A stretch of 64,000 bases of DNA from Reticulitermes lucifugus (GCA_026260175.1 JAKCWW010000145.1:89773-153772), one strand, 5' to 3'. Positions 1 through 11,665 are shown, numbered from the stretch's first letter. Notes: generated by a model not told the origin, from the letters alone. Made by a program: numbers and translations.

Positions 1-1429
1 AGGGCGACACATCCCATAGGGCAGCAATATTCGTGGTTACCAACAGTATAGCTTCAAATCTCACTATACATACAAATATTTCAATTAGAAGTGCAAGAAA
101 CGCCACAGAACACCGCAACTAAAAGCACGGAATACCCACATCATGAATGTATGTTCTACGAGGACACAGGCTGAAAGTCAGTTACAGACAGATTTCATTA
201 TCCCAGTAAGAGCGACACGCAACGTCGCGATGCAATGGTTATTACTTCCGCCTGCTATTCGGAAGGTCCCGAGTTCAAAGAGCGAATGGGACTAATATTT
301 AGTAATTTTGCGTAATCTTCTAAGCATATACCGGGAAAGCATCTTAAATCGGGTCACGATTTTTTTTTTCCAGATCCTATCCAATTCATCATATACAATC
401 ATCCTACAATAAATTAAAAATCGGTACAGTTGATAAAGTAACTACGAAAACCATTATGTAAAACGCAATTCTTCTGAATGTCCCCCATATCATGCATGAA
501 AAAAAATTATCACTCTTGGTGGATTAAACCCTTTGGCTCCAGTTTCTGAACGAGTACAGCGGACCGCTCCATTCCGTCTGTCAGCGGATTATTTACCTTC
601 GCCAGAGCAGGATAGCGGATGAGTAAGTGGGAAGAGCTGAACGGTGAATTCGAGATTTAGAACCAACTGAGGCATCCGATGTAATAGCATAATAGAAGTA
701 GATAAATCTATTCACTTCTGTGGTTACGATTTCAGACTGTACCCTCAAAAACGTACTACGCATATCTTCTGCGAGAACTCCCCCTCTATGGTTGATGCAA
801 ACATGCAGCAAACCCCGGGAAATCATTTCAGACTCTATATTGGTATGCAAATTAAATACCGCTTTCCAAGCCATCCATATCAACATGATTTCAATTCTAA
901 AAGGGCACTTGCCTATCCTGCGTGAAATTAAAATTCCCCTCGTGAGAAAGCGTCATCAAATTACATCACTTTCCCCAACAAAACATCCTCCACTCTATAG
1001 CTGGATTCTCCAGAAGGCAGGACTCATTGTTTCCCTGTATACTATATTACGGAAGAGGTTAATACATTGTTGGATATAAACAGCAATCTGGAAGTCCCTG
1101 GTTTTGCCTTAGACACGCATTATATCTGTGCCTAATGCAAGAAAGAGATAAAGGACAGAATAAAAGAAAGTAAGAAATAAATGGACAAGAAGAAATTGAG
1201 TAACGAAGTAAAACATCGAAGTAATACACAAAAAAGAGAAGAAAAAAGAAGAAAAAGAATGAAAGAGGAAAGCAGCCTCTAATCAAGAACGAAATAAAGA
1301 ATGGATCCAAGCCATACAGGAAACGAGAGAGGACACGGAGTTCTGGGCAAGACTTACGAAACCTAGTTTCTTATTGCAAAGATTTCCAGACTGATTGTAC
1401 TTACAATACTTAACAGTACTCTCATTCAT
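1..1429. other. AT-rich non-coding sequence, no gene seen
   Basis: No homology, conserved splice pattern or transposon end is recognisable here. The open frames (for example near 593-886 and 720-1079) overlap on opposite strands and have unlikely composition. Between about 1135 and 1290 the plus strand is very purine-rich (runs of aaga and gaaa), which explains the Phe-rich open frame on the opposite strand. Confidence 0.6.
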
Positions 1430-1670
1430 TCAAAAAGGAGCAACCATAGTAACCATAGAAATAAAGATAGCAATAATAACCACAGTAACGATCAGGGTCT
1501 TAACAAGCTAATAAGCAACAGTAACAGTAGGCCAAGTAAGCAGAGTAACCAACAGTAATATTATTAATACTAGTAACAAGTACTAAATGTATTAAATGTA
1601 GTAACATTACAACTAACATTAATCACAATAACCAACAGTAAACACATTAACCAATAGCTTGTAATTTTGC
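1430..1670. repeat. Low-complexity TAACARTAA-type repeat
   Basis: The stretch is built from loosely repeated words such as agtaac, cagtaa and aataacc with no constant period. It looks like a decayed minisatellite or simple repeat. No coding potential is seen. Confidence 0.6.
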
Positions 1671-1903
1671 TTCAACTTCACAAATTCATGCATCCGCTGT
1701 GCTGTTGTTATTGAAAGTTGTAATTAGAAATTAAAAGGTTACGTAGCCTCCAATGGCGTAACGTTCATTTAAAATTTCACGAATATCTGTCAAGTAGTAC
1801 GAAGTTGGAAGGATAGAAATACTTGCTTTATATGAATTCTGTAGTCTATAATTCCGTACCCATTACTTTGGCATGGATGGTTACCCTAACTGAAGGTTTC
1901 TCT

Positions 1904-2185
1904 AAAGGTAAAGGTCCCTTGGTAACATGCATAAACGCACAGAGGGGGAGCAAATGTATAGCTCCATTCATTCTCACCTCGGTGCTAGACGGGGGTGAGT
2001 GGTCAACATCAGTCCTGGGCCGCTTTACCCCTGGAAAAAGCCACGGTACACACCATACAGGAGGCTGGGTGGGCCCCAAGGAAAATCTTAAAGGTAGTAG
2101 AGAACAGAAAATCTCTTGGCCCCACCGCAGTTCAAACGCCGAATCATCCAGTATGTACTGAGTCGCTATAACGACTATACTATGC
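1904..2185 (-). repeat. tRNA-derived SINE, family A-variant, old copy
   Basis: Read on the minus strand, this contains in order a decayed tRNA-like head near 2160, then the body words found in the other copies: cccacccagcctcctgta, ggggtaaagcggcc, gaccactcacccc, gaggt. A matching order occurs at 11388-11665, 52615-52885 and 62123-62300. The copy is diverged and its B box is not intact. Confidence 0.75.
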
Positions 2186-2640
2186 CCCTCAGATTTCTGT
2201 GGTCCGTTTTACTTCCTTCGTGGGAGGGAGCTTGTCATCGAAAGTCACATTTAAACGGTTATCATTTCTGCTTTGTATTCTACAGATCCCATGTTAGATT
2301 ATACGACAGGAACCGTTTTTCTTCAGTAACTCTTTGTGTGGCTTTCCTCGCCCCTTTCCTTAAAATTCTACAATCTTTCCAAATTTATCACAGTCAAATG
2401 ACGTGGCCACTTTAACAATTTTTCGTTGTGTGTTCACTTATTGATTTATACTTCATTTTATGAAACTGTTAGGTTTCAAATTAAGCACAGTGAAAATAAA
2501 TTCAGACACAAACTCTGCAGAGTGAAATTCTTTTCTAAAAATAAGCCGGAAATATTCCACAACATACGTACTGAGACTTTTAGATTGGTGATACACACCA
2601 CCGTCAAACGAGGTGACACACTTCTCAGTACTGTTATTTA
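2186..2640. other. No feature recognised
   Basis: This spacer lies between a SINE and a transposase relic. It is AT-rich with open frames under 100 codons. It may include the 5' part of the neighbouring transposon, but no terminal inverted repeat was identified. Confidence 0.4.
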
Positions 2641-2659
2641 TTTGCAGCAGCGCTCATAT

Positions 2660-3065
2660 GTGATCGAATGATCATGGAACAAACACACCCACACACGACG
2701 AACACTGCAACCAGCACGGGAATTCGCACTACATTATCCTCATCGACGCCATCCAGACACGAATATGTTTCGACGATTGCAGCAGCTTCTTCGTGAGACA
2801 GGAAGTGTAACACGTACGTCACTAATGAATGCAGGTCATCCATTGACTGTACCGACACTTGGCAATGAAGATGTCACAATTTCAGCTGCGGAACAAAAGC
2901 CATGTAGAGGCTCACGAGATACCGCACGAGAATTTGAACTATCCCAAATGAGGGTCCTCGAAGTACTTCCTGACGATCAAATGAAGCCATACCACGCTCG
3001 CGGAACGCAAATCTGTTCCCAGAAGATCGTGTTCTACATCTATTATACGTGTACGTACGAGGCCC
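2660..3065 (+). pseudogene. Relic of Tc/mariner-type transposase, N-terminal HTH region
   Basis: From about 2699 one frame reads without a stop to about 3000 and contains HRRHPDTNMFRRL, LRETGSVTRTSLMNAG, then SRDTAREFELSQMRVLEVL. This is the N-terminal DUF4817-like and helix-turn-helix region of Tc3-like transposases that are abundant in cockroach and termite genomes. After about 2994 the homology continues in another frame (words such as NLFPEDRVL), so there is at least one frameshift. The catalytic DDE part is absent. In a live element the HTH region would bind the terminal repeats. Family assignment rests on remembered motif similarity and is fairly secure; exact family and element ends are unknown. 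Confidence 0.8.
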
Positions 3066-4051
3066 GCATGTTTTCATCATTTGACACTTTACACCACTAG
3101 GCGTCTCAGGACACATGTCGTACAACATTTTCGACTTTCTTTTTAACAATGACTCACAATATGGAGACTTCGTGCGGGAATTTCTTTCCACATTGTAGAG
3201 TAACAAATTGTCGGATTATTGCAGTATTTGAAACGATTTGGATGGAAGCGGTCCTGACCTCATTGAGATGCTACCCCAACATTCTCCTAAAAGGACTGAG
3301 GAAAGCAACGAAATGCTTAATTCAGGATAGCCGATGACCCATTGACTCTTGAAACGGGCATTTGCCTAATACAAATAAGGAGCCTGAGCCATTTAAACTA
3401 CTTGCTGTTATGAGAGAAAATTTTTCTTACTAAACAAAACAAAGACACACATTTAGACCTTTACATCAAGTAGGCCCAATATCCTTTATCTCTACGATCG
3501 ATATCCCACACAGCCAATTCGCATAAAGCTTTACATTTTCTACAGAACGCCTCTGATAAATTTTCAAAGTGCTGAAGTTAGGCTCGGTGGAAGGAAGTTA
3601 CAGATTTCCACAGTGACCAAGAATATGTATTCCAAAAGAGTCTTATTGTTTCGACATCAGTTCCTGATACTCGAAAGGAACGTCCTTCAAGTCTACCCAT
3701 TTTTCATCGCCATCGTTAGCCTCATCATAATCAGGATTACAATTAGTGTCTATAACTTAACCTTTAAATGCAGTTTGTCCCTCCATCTTTCCTCTCAGAG
3801 TACAGATTTCATCGCTCCAGTGGTTTGCTATCCAGTTCCTGTTTCATGTCTTCTTTATCTTCATCACGTACATTCCTGCAGCCAATTAAAATAATTCAGC
3901 AGTCTTCGGATTCATTGTTTATATTTCGAAACATTTTTTCATATCTGCAGCTTCATTGGTGGTCTATCCTTGTACTTCCCCTAAAGTTCTTATAAATCTC
4001 GCTTCTATTACTTCCTGTATATCTGTCAAATTTCATAACAGTTCTAACAAG
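3066..4051. other. 3' flank of the AMT gene, possible 3' UTR
   Basis: This lies directly downstream of the AMT stop codon on the minus strand, so its right part probably contains the 3' UTR. I did not find a decisive poly(A) signal. Pyrimidine-rich words around 3760-3900 carry no recognisable repeat. No coding region is supported. Confidence 0.4.
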
Positions 4052-4487
4052 CTATGTGGCTCTTCTCACGTAATACTTTGAAGGCACAAAGGGCAGTGTA
4101 CATACTGTAGCCTCGACACGTTTGTCACGAACTGCGAGCAGTACTTTTGTGCCTGATTTTGCCAACTCACTCCTAACATAACCCATTGCTATATTACACC
4201 CCAGTGAAGGTGACGGACAGCCGCTAGTGACGTAGCCGACGATATCCTCGTCCGATGCTTCCGTCATGGCATACACGGTGGCTCCGGACCGCGCTGAGGG
4301 TCCTCTCGACTTCAGTCCAACTCTTTTACGCCTGGGTCCATTCCGAAGTTGATCTATGATCACAGTAGCTCCTGGGAAGTCAGCTGTTGTTCTGCGTCGC
4401 TTAGCAACTAACCAGGAAAGCCCTGCCTCCACAGGCGTTGTCGTGTGATCAATGTCGTTCCCATAAAGACACATGCCGGCCTCTAAC
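4052..4487 (-). CDS. AMT: AMT coding exon 5, with stop
   Basis: The acceptor is CCGCAG|G, completing the split Arg codon. It encodes RLEAGMCLYGNDIDHTTTPV, the end of the folate-binding domain, then the C-terminal barrel domain with GYVTSGCPSPSLGCNIAMGY and FVPSKYYVRRAT. The stop codon TAG is at 4052-4054. Confidence 0.95.
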
Positions 4488-7400
4488 CTGCGGATCACAC
4501 CAATGTGATTTCCTCTGGTCCATAGATCAATACATATTGTGCTGGACATTTAAATGTAAATTTAAATTTATGAACATAGGTATAGTAAATGGGTACGTAA
4601 ACGATGTATTTTCAAGCTCTATAATTATTTTCAATTTTCATTGCATGCTTTTTAATTTATGAAGATTTCGCTGTAATAGGAAAAAATACGTTAGATGGTG
4701 GTAAGTAATTTTCACGGTAAATGCAAAGTCGTGAGTGCTCGTTTATCCTAAAACAACTCTTTAAATTAAGGCTAGAATATGTGGAAAACTACAAAGCGAT
4801 CGTCTTTGGGCTACCGCAAAGCATAAAGCCGCTCAAGTAACAACGTCGGAGACTCCTCCTGTTACAGCCGGGCGGTAGGGATACTAAACTGTAGCGAAAT
4901 TGACCTACATGTACCTACAGCCTAACGCCTTACCAACAGAACTTACCCATGTTACAGCAGGTGCTTGAAATACTCGTTGTTGTCGTTGTTTTGTTGCTGT
5001 TGTTAGCAGGTCCTTAACTCATTTAATAATTAGTGGGCGAAAAGTGAACCTTACTCCAAAGGCTCATTGAAGAAAACGTGGATAAAATATGTGTTAGGCT
5101 TGCATATTGTCCTCTGAAATCCCTCTGAACCTTGCCTTGGTGACTGAAGTTTCGCTTTTGAGGCATAAAGTGAACTTTTTATAGAGAAAAATAATCAAGT
5201 GTCTAAATTTATTAATTGATATCGAGAGACAGAAATGTCGTGACAGTAAGGAAATAACTATCCTTCCTCTTCCTGATTCCATTTAATTCATGCTTCAGCA
5301 TGAATAAACTGAAACTTCAAACATTTCTGTCTTCATCTACTTGCCAACTTGCATATGTCAAAGTCTCTAAACATGACATTCAAATCCAACGTGACAAGAA
5401 ATCATAGTACCATAGGGCTGATAAAGCAAATAATCACTATATATATATACATATAGATATGCAAATTACCTGAGGGAATCTCTTGCACCCAGTCCAGCTG
5501 GTTTGACTGGAGCCACCTCGGAGGATAGTAGCATTTCTGCTACCTTGATGGCCTGGTCAGCAGGTAGTGAGATTTCAACACCATCCTCTCCCGTGTAACC
5601 ACAGCGCGTGATACGACAACCTGACACCCCTGCGACCGTTGCCAGAGTGCTTTCCATGAAGTAGAGGTGACTGAGATCCACGTCGACCAGTGGCTGCAGG
5701 ATCTTGGCAGTGTCAGGACCTTGTACTGCCAGCAGGGCCTGTTCGTCTGGATCCAAGAAACGAAGTTCCACGTCTTTACCTTTAGCTTTCATTGCAGCCT
5801 GAAACATTCCAAACATTGAGCAGAATTGGTCTGAAGGCCCTTGCAGACGTTCTAGAATTACTCGCGTCTTATTCGAATCCTAAATTCTCTGTTGACAGAT
5901 TTGAATTTGATATGAATGACTAACAGGAATGAATGTACAGAACAGTTTGAAATATGATGACAAAGTAATAGCAGTAATTGTTTTCAAAACAAGATAATTT
6001 ACTCATTTGCCTTACCAAATATGAACACTTCAGATAATTCACAAGTATTAAAAAGGAATACACTTTATGGGACAAATATATTTTTTGTGCAGCGAGGTAT
6101 ATGTGATAACCTACTTATTTCGGGGCAGAGAACATTCACGGACACTGAAATGTATTTCTCTGCTTAATCTATGTTTCGATTTGTTGACCTTAGGGGTTAA
6201 GCGTTTCTTGTGTAAAGCGGGAAGAGAGGTAAATGGTTTAGTTAAAGACACGGTCATCCACCTCGACATGAAAACTTTAATGTGTACAGTTCTGTCTAGC
6301 ACTTATAAAACCGCATCCCAGACCAATATCAGATTGGAACTCCTAAGTTAGATATGAAACGTCATCTGCTATGGTGTGGTATATGAAAATATACAACATT
6401 TACAGTGCTGAAATAGGCCAGGACAACATCGTTTCACATCCATTCTATTCACCATTTACAGTCATTTGTCAGTCGACTGTATTTCATCTATATATTGTCA
6501 CGAAATAATACTTGATAATGTTACGATTTATGAATCCTGATTTCCCCTTATAATTTTCTCCTTTCAAATCTCACTGTCTGTTATAACGGTAAAGAATATG
6601 GTATTTACCTCCAAACTTTTCTATTTATTCATACTGATTTTATGTTAAATGTAAAGGCAAATTTTTCCTTCTGCCTAGGCACCACATTACGAACGCGTAG
6701 GAAGTTAGTGCAAGTAATGCTTCAAGTATTCTTAACTCATGAACCAGACGAAACTGAATCATCAAGTTTACTATCCGGTCCTTTAAACTCCAAAGAATTA
6801 GCTCACGATATCTACTTAATCTGAGAATGTGTGAGCCCCATATTCAGTATGGACATGATAGTAACGATAAAGGTGTTTGACAATACTCCGAATTCAACCC
6901 AATTTGTTTGCTGACTGAGGTATCTAGGTTCATAGTGGACAGAAACGATGGCCGTACAACGACGTGTCTACATCGGCATCCACGAAACAAGATTATGCTT
7001 TACGGGCCGGCCCGACGTGGCGGAAACAGAATCCGACTCTTCAGCCCGAATGCGCGCTGGCGAAAACCTCTTACTCTATGATACACTGTAATTTTCACCT
7101 GAGCTTCCTGCAAAAGTTTCTGGTCTTGGGATCTTCTGGCAGCATTAGACACTAAATGGTAATACCCCAGCGGTGTCTTTGTAATAATGAGGTCATCCAG
7201 GATGCCGCCTGTGATAGGGTCCGTGAAGACGGTGAGTGTCGCCGTGTTGTCGCGCATGTTGATCAAGTCGACAGTTGTTACGCTCTCCAGGAACGGCAGC
7301 CTGTCGCGGCCCCGCACTTCTGTCTGCATCATGTGTGACACATCGAAGACCGAGCAGTGCTGCCGGGTGTGCAGATGTGAAGCTGCGATGCCCTCGGCAC

Positions 7401-10293
7401 CATAACTCACCTGAAACCCACCCATAAGCATAGTCAAGGATTAGACCTTCAGTTATTCTTTAAGTACAAAATAACAATTTACATTACTTAGGGTTCAACT
7501 TTATTGACATACCTACATTTCAGGGCCCAGGTCCTTAAAAACAATGGATTATCGTAATTAATAACTTAATCATGACGACTGCAATAATCACTCGAAATCG
7601 CGTGTTAGAATTCCCATCAGGATAGAGAGTTTCTCTGCCGGGGTTTACTAGTTGCGTCCCGCGGTCACGTTTCAGATAAGGACTGTGTATCAGTTGCGTC
7701 CCGGGCTGCTGAGGGTCAGTGTATTAGTTGCGTCCCGCGGTCAGTTTAACGTCCCCTTCTCTGCGTTTCCCTATGTTGTCTTTTGATGAATACTTTGGGT
7801 AGACGGCTTTATATTCATTCTCCAGAAAAAAAAACATAAAATGTTTAAAATATTCACACTTTCGGGAATTACTACAGGCTAAAGAGGAAGACGGCACTCG
7901 CTATAGTCAAACCACAGGCTATTAACACATTTTTCAATTAACATATGAGTCATATCTCTTGAACCGTCAAAATCTTAACTACATGAGTATCCATTCCTCC
8001 TTAGCAGCTGAATATGAACACTGTCACAGGTAAACGCCGAGTCTTCTTCATGAGGTTCGAGTTTCTGGGGTTATCATTCCAGCCTACAGATGCATAACTG
8101 AAGTTAACAGGAGTAATATTTAGGACGTATGTGCACTACAACACACCAACTAACCCTCCAGGTGTGATCTGACTTGACTTAAGATCTACTTTGCCAGTGG
8201 TCTTTCAGCAGTTCTTTTTCTGTGTCTTTATTACTTCTAAATGCAACGGTATTTTGCTTCATCAGATCTTACTGTTTTCATCAGTTGTGTTTCACGTTCA
8301 GTTACATTTAACATGAGAGAGAGGAACTTCCCTTTATTGTTCACTTACTTCAAATAATGATAATAATAATAATAATAATAATGCTGTCCCAGGTCCAGAA
8401 AATGGTCGTACCAAACACCTGTTCCATCGCGACAAAATTCCTCAATGATGAAGACCAATTACCTGACGAAGAGGCTAATAACCCCTAATCCTGTCACTTT
8501 ACCATTTTCCCGGCTTTATACACTCATTTCAATATTCCCTGATGCAATCCCCCAGCAGATACTTGGTTGAAAGCCAGTAGCGTGTGTGTTCAACAACACC
8601 GGGCATAGCCTGAGACAATTCCTAATAATGCCAACTGGAACAAAGGAAACTGTTTTGATAAAACAAAGTGGAATAAAAATTTATCATCTTGTCTCAAAAC
8701 TCCAAATGACTTTTAAGGGTTGAAATGTCCCAGAAGAAGATTCTTCTAGGACATTTCCACCCTTGGAGAAGAGGACATTACGTTGCCTCGAAACGTCGGG
8801 ATCCGATTAACCAATGCCGCTGCGTCGTATAGCAGAAGAATAAAACCCTTATTCACGCCACCGTGAAAAACTCAAAATTCGCAAAATTGTTCAGATTCAA
8901 GTAACTCTAGAAATACTCTCTGTTGTCACGCGAATTCTGAGTCATATAACTGACTTCATTCTTAAAAGAGCAAAAAAAAACTTAATCGAAAGGCTGAGTG
9001 CTCGTCGAAGGGAAATTGAATGAAACCGGTGTTAGACGTAAACATTCTCCTTGAAAATTCATCACAGTCCTTGCACAGGAAATATGGATTCAAATTTTAC
9101 TCTACTTCCGAAATGGAACTTCAGCTCATAAAAGCAAACATTTTACGGAATGCTTGTTTAAAAACAGAGAGTTCCCAGTGCAAAATAAAGATTCTTATTA
9201 CCGGCAGCAAATAACCTCCGAATGGAACCATCTTCCCTTTCAACTGAACATGAAAATCGTAGAGTTTTGTCTTCCGATGTTCAACAGTTCCTGCACTGTA
9301 AGGTCTAGTCGACCGGGCGTCATACCCAGTGACTGGATTCGGTTGCTTCTTATTAGGCAGGGCATGGCTCCCCAAGCCACGCTCCACTGACAACGTTCTG
9401 TAGGTGCTGAACTTTCGGAAATCTAAAACAGAATTCATACACATAATTAGCGTAGTAACGATACTAAACTTCTGTTGATAAGGAACCGAAAGGTGTGTCG
9501 GCTTGCCTTGAACCTTACCCTGAATCAGTCCATATTGTTACAAAATATTTGCCTATTGTACTGTATAACACTTGTCGCATACTTTTTCAGCACAAGCAAC
9601 ACTTTTATTTCATGCTTTTGAAGTACTTAAAATTAAGTTTTCTGAGCCTTTAAAATGTTTAGTTTATACGAGTCTTTAGGCTTTCGTAGCGGTGCAGTTG
9701 AGGTCTCAGTTCTGGATTAATGCTGCTAGATGTTTTGGGAAAAAGTAGTGGTCTCATCCTCAACAGTCAAAACGCCTTCATGAACATTTCGACCCTTGAA
9801 GATGAGGCCTCCACGCTGTGTCGCAACGTCGAGCACGGATTACCCATGACGTAACGGCATATCCCATGGTTAGCTTGGTTTGCCAAAAGATTGAAAGATA
9901 AATATTTTCGCTGACAATACTAAAGCTACAGTACGACGAAGTTTCGGTCACGTTCAAATGTAACTTCAACAGCAGTACGGGGAAATGTTGTCATCCACCC
10001 CAAGAGTATGAACACAACTAATAATAATTGCTGACAATTATTTATGCAGACGTAAATGTCTTTGCGTCTAAGGTTACGCAGTAGATCCATAGAATATATC
10101 TGATTAGTTGACCCTCCAAAAACCAGAAACCCATATACTTGCTATTACCTGCCACAAGCCTCGTGCTGTAATAGGATGATATGCCTGTAACCGACAGCCT
10201 CCTCTCGCATTGCACAATGCAACAGCTCCTTACGGCCATCGACTTTCCTATTCTGGGCCCGTAACTCCCAGCCCAACGGAGGAATCGCACCAT
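4052..10293 (-). CDS. AMT: Aminomethyltransferase, mitochondrial (glycine cleavage T protein), 5 exons
   Basis: Join on the minus strand: 10293-10149, 9290-9202, 7410-7099, 5798-5470, 4487-4052, giving 1311 nt, 436 residues plus TAG. T protein transfers the methylene group from the aminomethyl arm of lipoyl-H protein to tetrahydrofolate and releases ammonia, in the mitochondrial matrix. Seen: a basic presequence (about residues 1-49), KTKLYDFHVQLKGKMVPF (55-72), LHTRQHCSVFDVSHM (88-102), GGILDDLI, YYHLVSNAARR, LLAVQGPD, GCRITRCGYTGEDGVEIS, the RDSLR/RLEAGMCLYGNDID junction, VTSGCPSPSLGCNIAMGYV and FVPSKYY near the end. These cover the GCV_T and C-terminal barrel domains. Length is close to the vertebrate precursor (about 400). 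All four introns are GT-AG and all phases match. An in-frame ATG at 10314 would add seven residues. No frameshift or premature stop is present, so the gene looks functional. Confidence 0.93.
5470..5798 (-). CDS. AMT: AMT coding exon 4
   Basis: The acceptor is TTTCAG|GCT and the donor is AG|GTAATT within an Arg codon. It encodes the middle of the GCV_T domain: DEQALLAVQGPDTAKIL, SGCRITRCGYTGEDGVEIS and GLGARDSLR. Confidence 0.95.
5470..7099 (-). other. AMT intron 3, no embedded element recognised
   Basis: The intron proper is 5799-7098, about 1.3 kb, AT-rich, GT-AG. Open frames inside it (for example 6067-6351) are chance. No SINE or terminal inverted repeat was recognised. Confidence 0.6.
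7099..7410 (-). CDS. AMT: AMT coding exon 3
   Basis: The acceptor is TTTCAG|GTG and the donor is CAG|GTGAAA. It is exactly 104 codons, phase 0 at both ends. It contains LHTRQHCSVFDVSHM, the folate-binding N-terminal part of the T protein, followed by TGGILDDLIITKTPLGYY and the VSNAARR motif. Confidence 0.95.
7645..7760 (+). repeat. Three-copy GTTGCGTCCCG repeat in AMT intron 2
   Basis: The word agttgcgtcccgcggtca occurs at 7650 and 7726, and a variant with the same first 13 bases at 7692. The spacing is 42 then 34, so this is not a strict tandem. It is the most CpG-rich piece of an otherwise AT-rich intron. Confidence 0.7.
8358..8382 (+). repeat. (AAT)n microsatellite
   Basis: A short run of aataat units lies in AMT intron 2. 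Confidence 0.85.
8715..8890 (+). repeat. GAAACGT-hairpin family copy (AMT intron 2)
   Basis: A short hairpin is seen first: an arm at 8715-8738 ending in cccagaagaa pairs with 8741-8764 at two mismatches. It is followed by the family core with stem GAGG (8771-8774) and CCTC (8786-8789), then GAAACGTCGGGAT, ctgcgtcgtatagcagaaga and the tail gtgaaaaactcaaaa. It lies inside the AMT intron in antisense orientation. Confidence 0.75.
9202..9290 (-). CDS. AMT: AMT coding exon 2
   Basis: The acceptor is GTGCAG|GA and the donor is CCG|GTAATA. It encodes TVEHRKTKLYDFHVQLKG and continues to GGYLLP, the conserved start of the mature T protein. The reading frame runs on upstream to about 9444, but that part lacks similarity, and the acceptor at 9291 restores phase with exon 1. 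Confidence 0.88.
9670..9865. repeat. GAAACGT-family inverted pair (AMT intron 1), degenerate
   Basis: The right half (9783-9860) runs forward: cccttgaagatgaggcct, then a degraded core cgcaacgtcg, acccatgacgt and catatccca. The left half (9670-9720) matches the reverse complement of the 3' tail seen in other copies (accgctacgaaagcct). The pair therefore points outward in both directions, as at 45440-45715 and 58150-58380. Confidence 0.6.
10149..10293 (-). CDS. AMT: AMT coding exon 1 (mitochondrial presequence)
   Basis: This encodes 48 residues plus the first base of a Gly codon. The peptide starts MVRFLRWAGSYGPRIG and is rich in Arg, Ser and Gly with almost no acidic residues, as expected for a matrix-targeting presequence. 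The donor is CAG|GTAATA. The phase-1 end fits the GA-starting exon 2. An upstream in-frame ATG lies at 10312-10314, so the start is not certain. The exon is assigned from splice phase, position and composition, because presequences are not conserved. Confidence 0.75.
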
Positions 10294-11029
10294 CTCCACC
10301 GCCTGGACAGACATGAAACAAGCAATAAAACATATGATAGTGTAAAACGTCCCTGCAGTACTTTATGTTGTAACAATGCCACGCGCACATCTAGTATGCC
10401 GTACTGTATAAAAATTTAATTCTTCTACTGCGCAGACAGAGGGACAGAGAGAAAAGAATAGTGAAAAGAGGTGAAAATAAAATAATGGAAGAGACAGTGG
10501 TTTATTTGTGGGCTGGGGGAAGGGAGGTGAGAGAAGGAGTATAGCTTTGTTGGAATGTTACGAGGCTTCGCCCCCTTGTCCTTCTGGTAACAATACTACG
10601 AAACCGAAGATTCTAGAATTATAAGACTAGTGGTTTGAGACAAGAGCCCCAGAATGTTGATATACTGATTGATGATGAAATGTACAATGTGGAAGAATTA
10701 TTTGCAAGGTTTTAAATTCGACGAGGGCAAATTGCAAGGGCTGCATGAGAAACATAAAATAGCAACTTGGAAAACTGGAACCATATCAGCATTTGTTTTA
10801 AGACAGAGAAAAATCAAGAAAACCTGAGCCGGAATTGCTGGTTTGAGGACATTCCTCATACCTACTGGCATAACCAGCAGTTTGGCAAACAAAAAAAAAC
10901 ACGAAGCCGCCTACACTATCCCTAACAGGCGTGCTGTTGCTATACTGACAGACTGAATTTCATGTCAGAATAGCAGAGTCCATTGATTTGTGATTATTTG
11001 AATAATAAGCCAAAAGGAAACATTATATT
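10294..11029. other. Upstream region of AMT; SINE fragment at 10550-10600
   Basis: This should hold the AMT 5' UTR and promoter, but I cannot place a start site. At 10550-10600 the words ttacgaggcttcgccc and ttgtccttctggtaa match the distal end of the SINE B copy at 17151-17200. The remainder has no recognisable feature. Confidence 0.5.
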
Positions 11030-11033
11030 GATT

Positions 11034-11110
11034 TATATATATATATATACACATATAATACGTACATATCCCGCACGCGTGTGTATGTGTGTGTGTGTGT
11101 GTGTGTGTGA
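11034..11110 (+). repeat. (TA)n and (GT)n microsatellites
   Basis: The sequence shows (TA)n at about 11035-11050 and a (GT)n run at about 11081-11109. It generates the spurious Thr-His open frame on the minus strand. Confidence 0.9.
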
Positions 11111-11387
11111 GGGTTACAATTTCCGTCCGTTTTCTTCGCAGTCGTAAACCCACCAGATCCCTGTCCTGACTTGGTAGCCTGCAGCATATGGACCAGCCGC
11201 AATGCTGCGTGTGGAACCACCGAAATGAATCAATAAATCCCGATGAAGTGCCGTCTCTAATGAAGAGCACTCTATCCATACAGGACGTCAAATTATTCGT
11301 TCGCATTACTTTTCCTACTTCTGTGTTTCCTGATTTATACAGCGGATCGTATATACAACACGCAGAGATATACTGAAACTTACTCGA

Positions 11388-11665
11388 TCAGTACAGTAAC
11401 GAGGTTATGGGCTATACAACCGCGGAAGTGGTATTCGTTTCCTGGCAGGCCCACGAAAATTTTCTCGTCTTCAAAGCGTCCAGACCGGGTCTGGAGCCCA
11501 CCCAGCCTCCCATAGAATGGGTATTGGAGGATATTTCTCTGGTGATAAAGCGGTCGGCGGGTGAAGCTCACCACTCACCTCCCTGTAATCCACATGTTAC
11601 GTAAATGGAGCTGTAACTCAACTCCCTCATATGCCTTCATGGCGTGCACAGAAATAACGTTGCTT
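11388..11665 (+). repeat. tRNA-derived SINE, family A-variant
   Basis: The body words occur in family order: gtccagaccgg, cccacccagcctcccata, gaatgggta, gataaagcggtc, gtgaagctcaccactcacc, atgccttcatggcgtgcaca and gaaataacg at the end. The tRNA-like head (11390-11450) is diverged and no intact B box remains. Confidence 0.75.

Noticed and set aside
225-290. tRNA-like segment near the left end
   Set aside because: A gagttcaaa word follows a possible A box, but spacing and stems are poor and no second copy was found.
9291-9444. Upstream extension of the AMT exon 2 reading frame
   Set aside because: The frame stays open to an ATG at 9444, but the peptide has no similarity to T proteins, and the acceptor at 9291 joins in phase to a better presequence exon at 10149.
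4052-10293. AMT as a pseudogene
   Set aside because: All junctions keep frame, no stop or frameshift is present, introns are retained and conserved blocks are complete.
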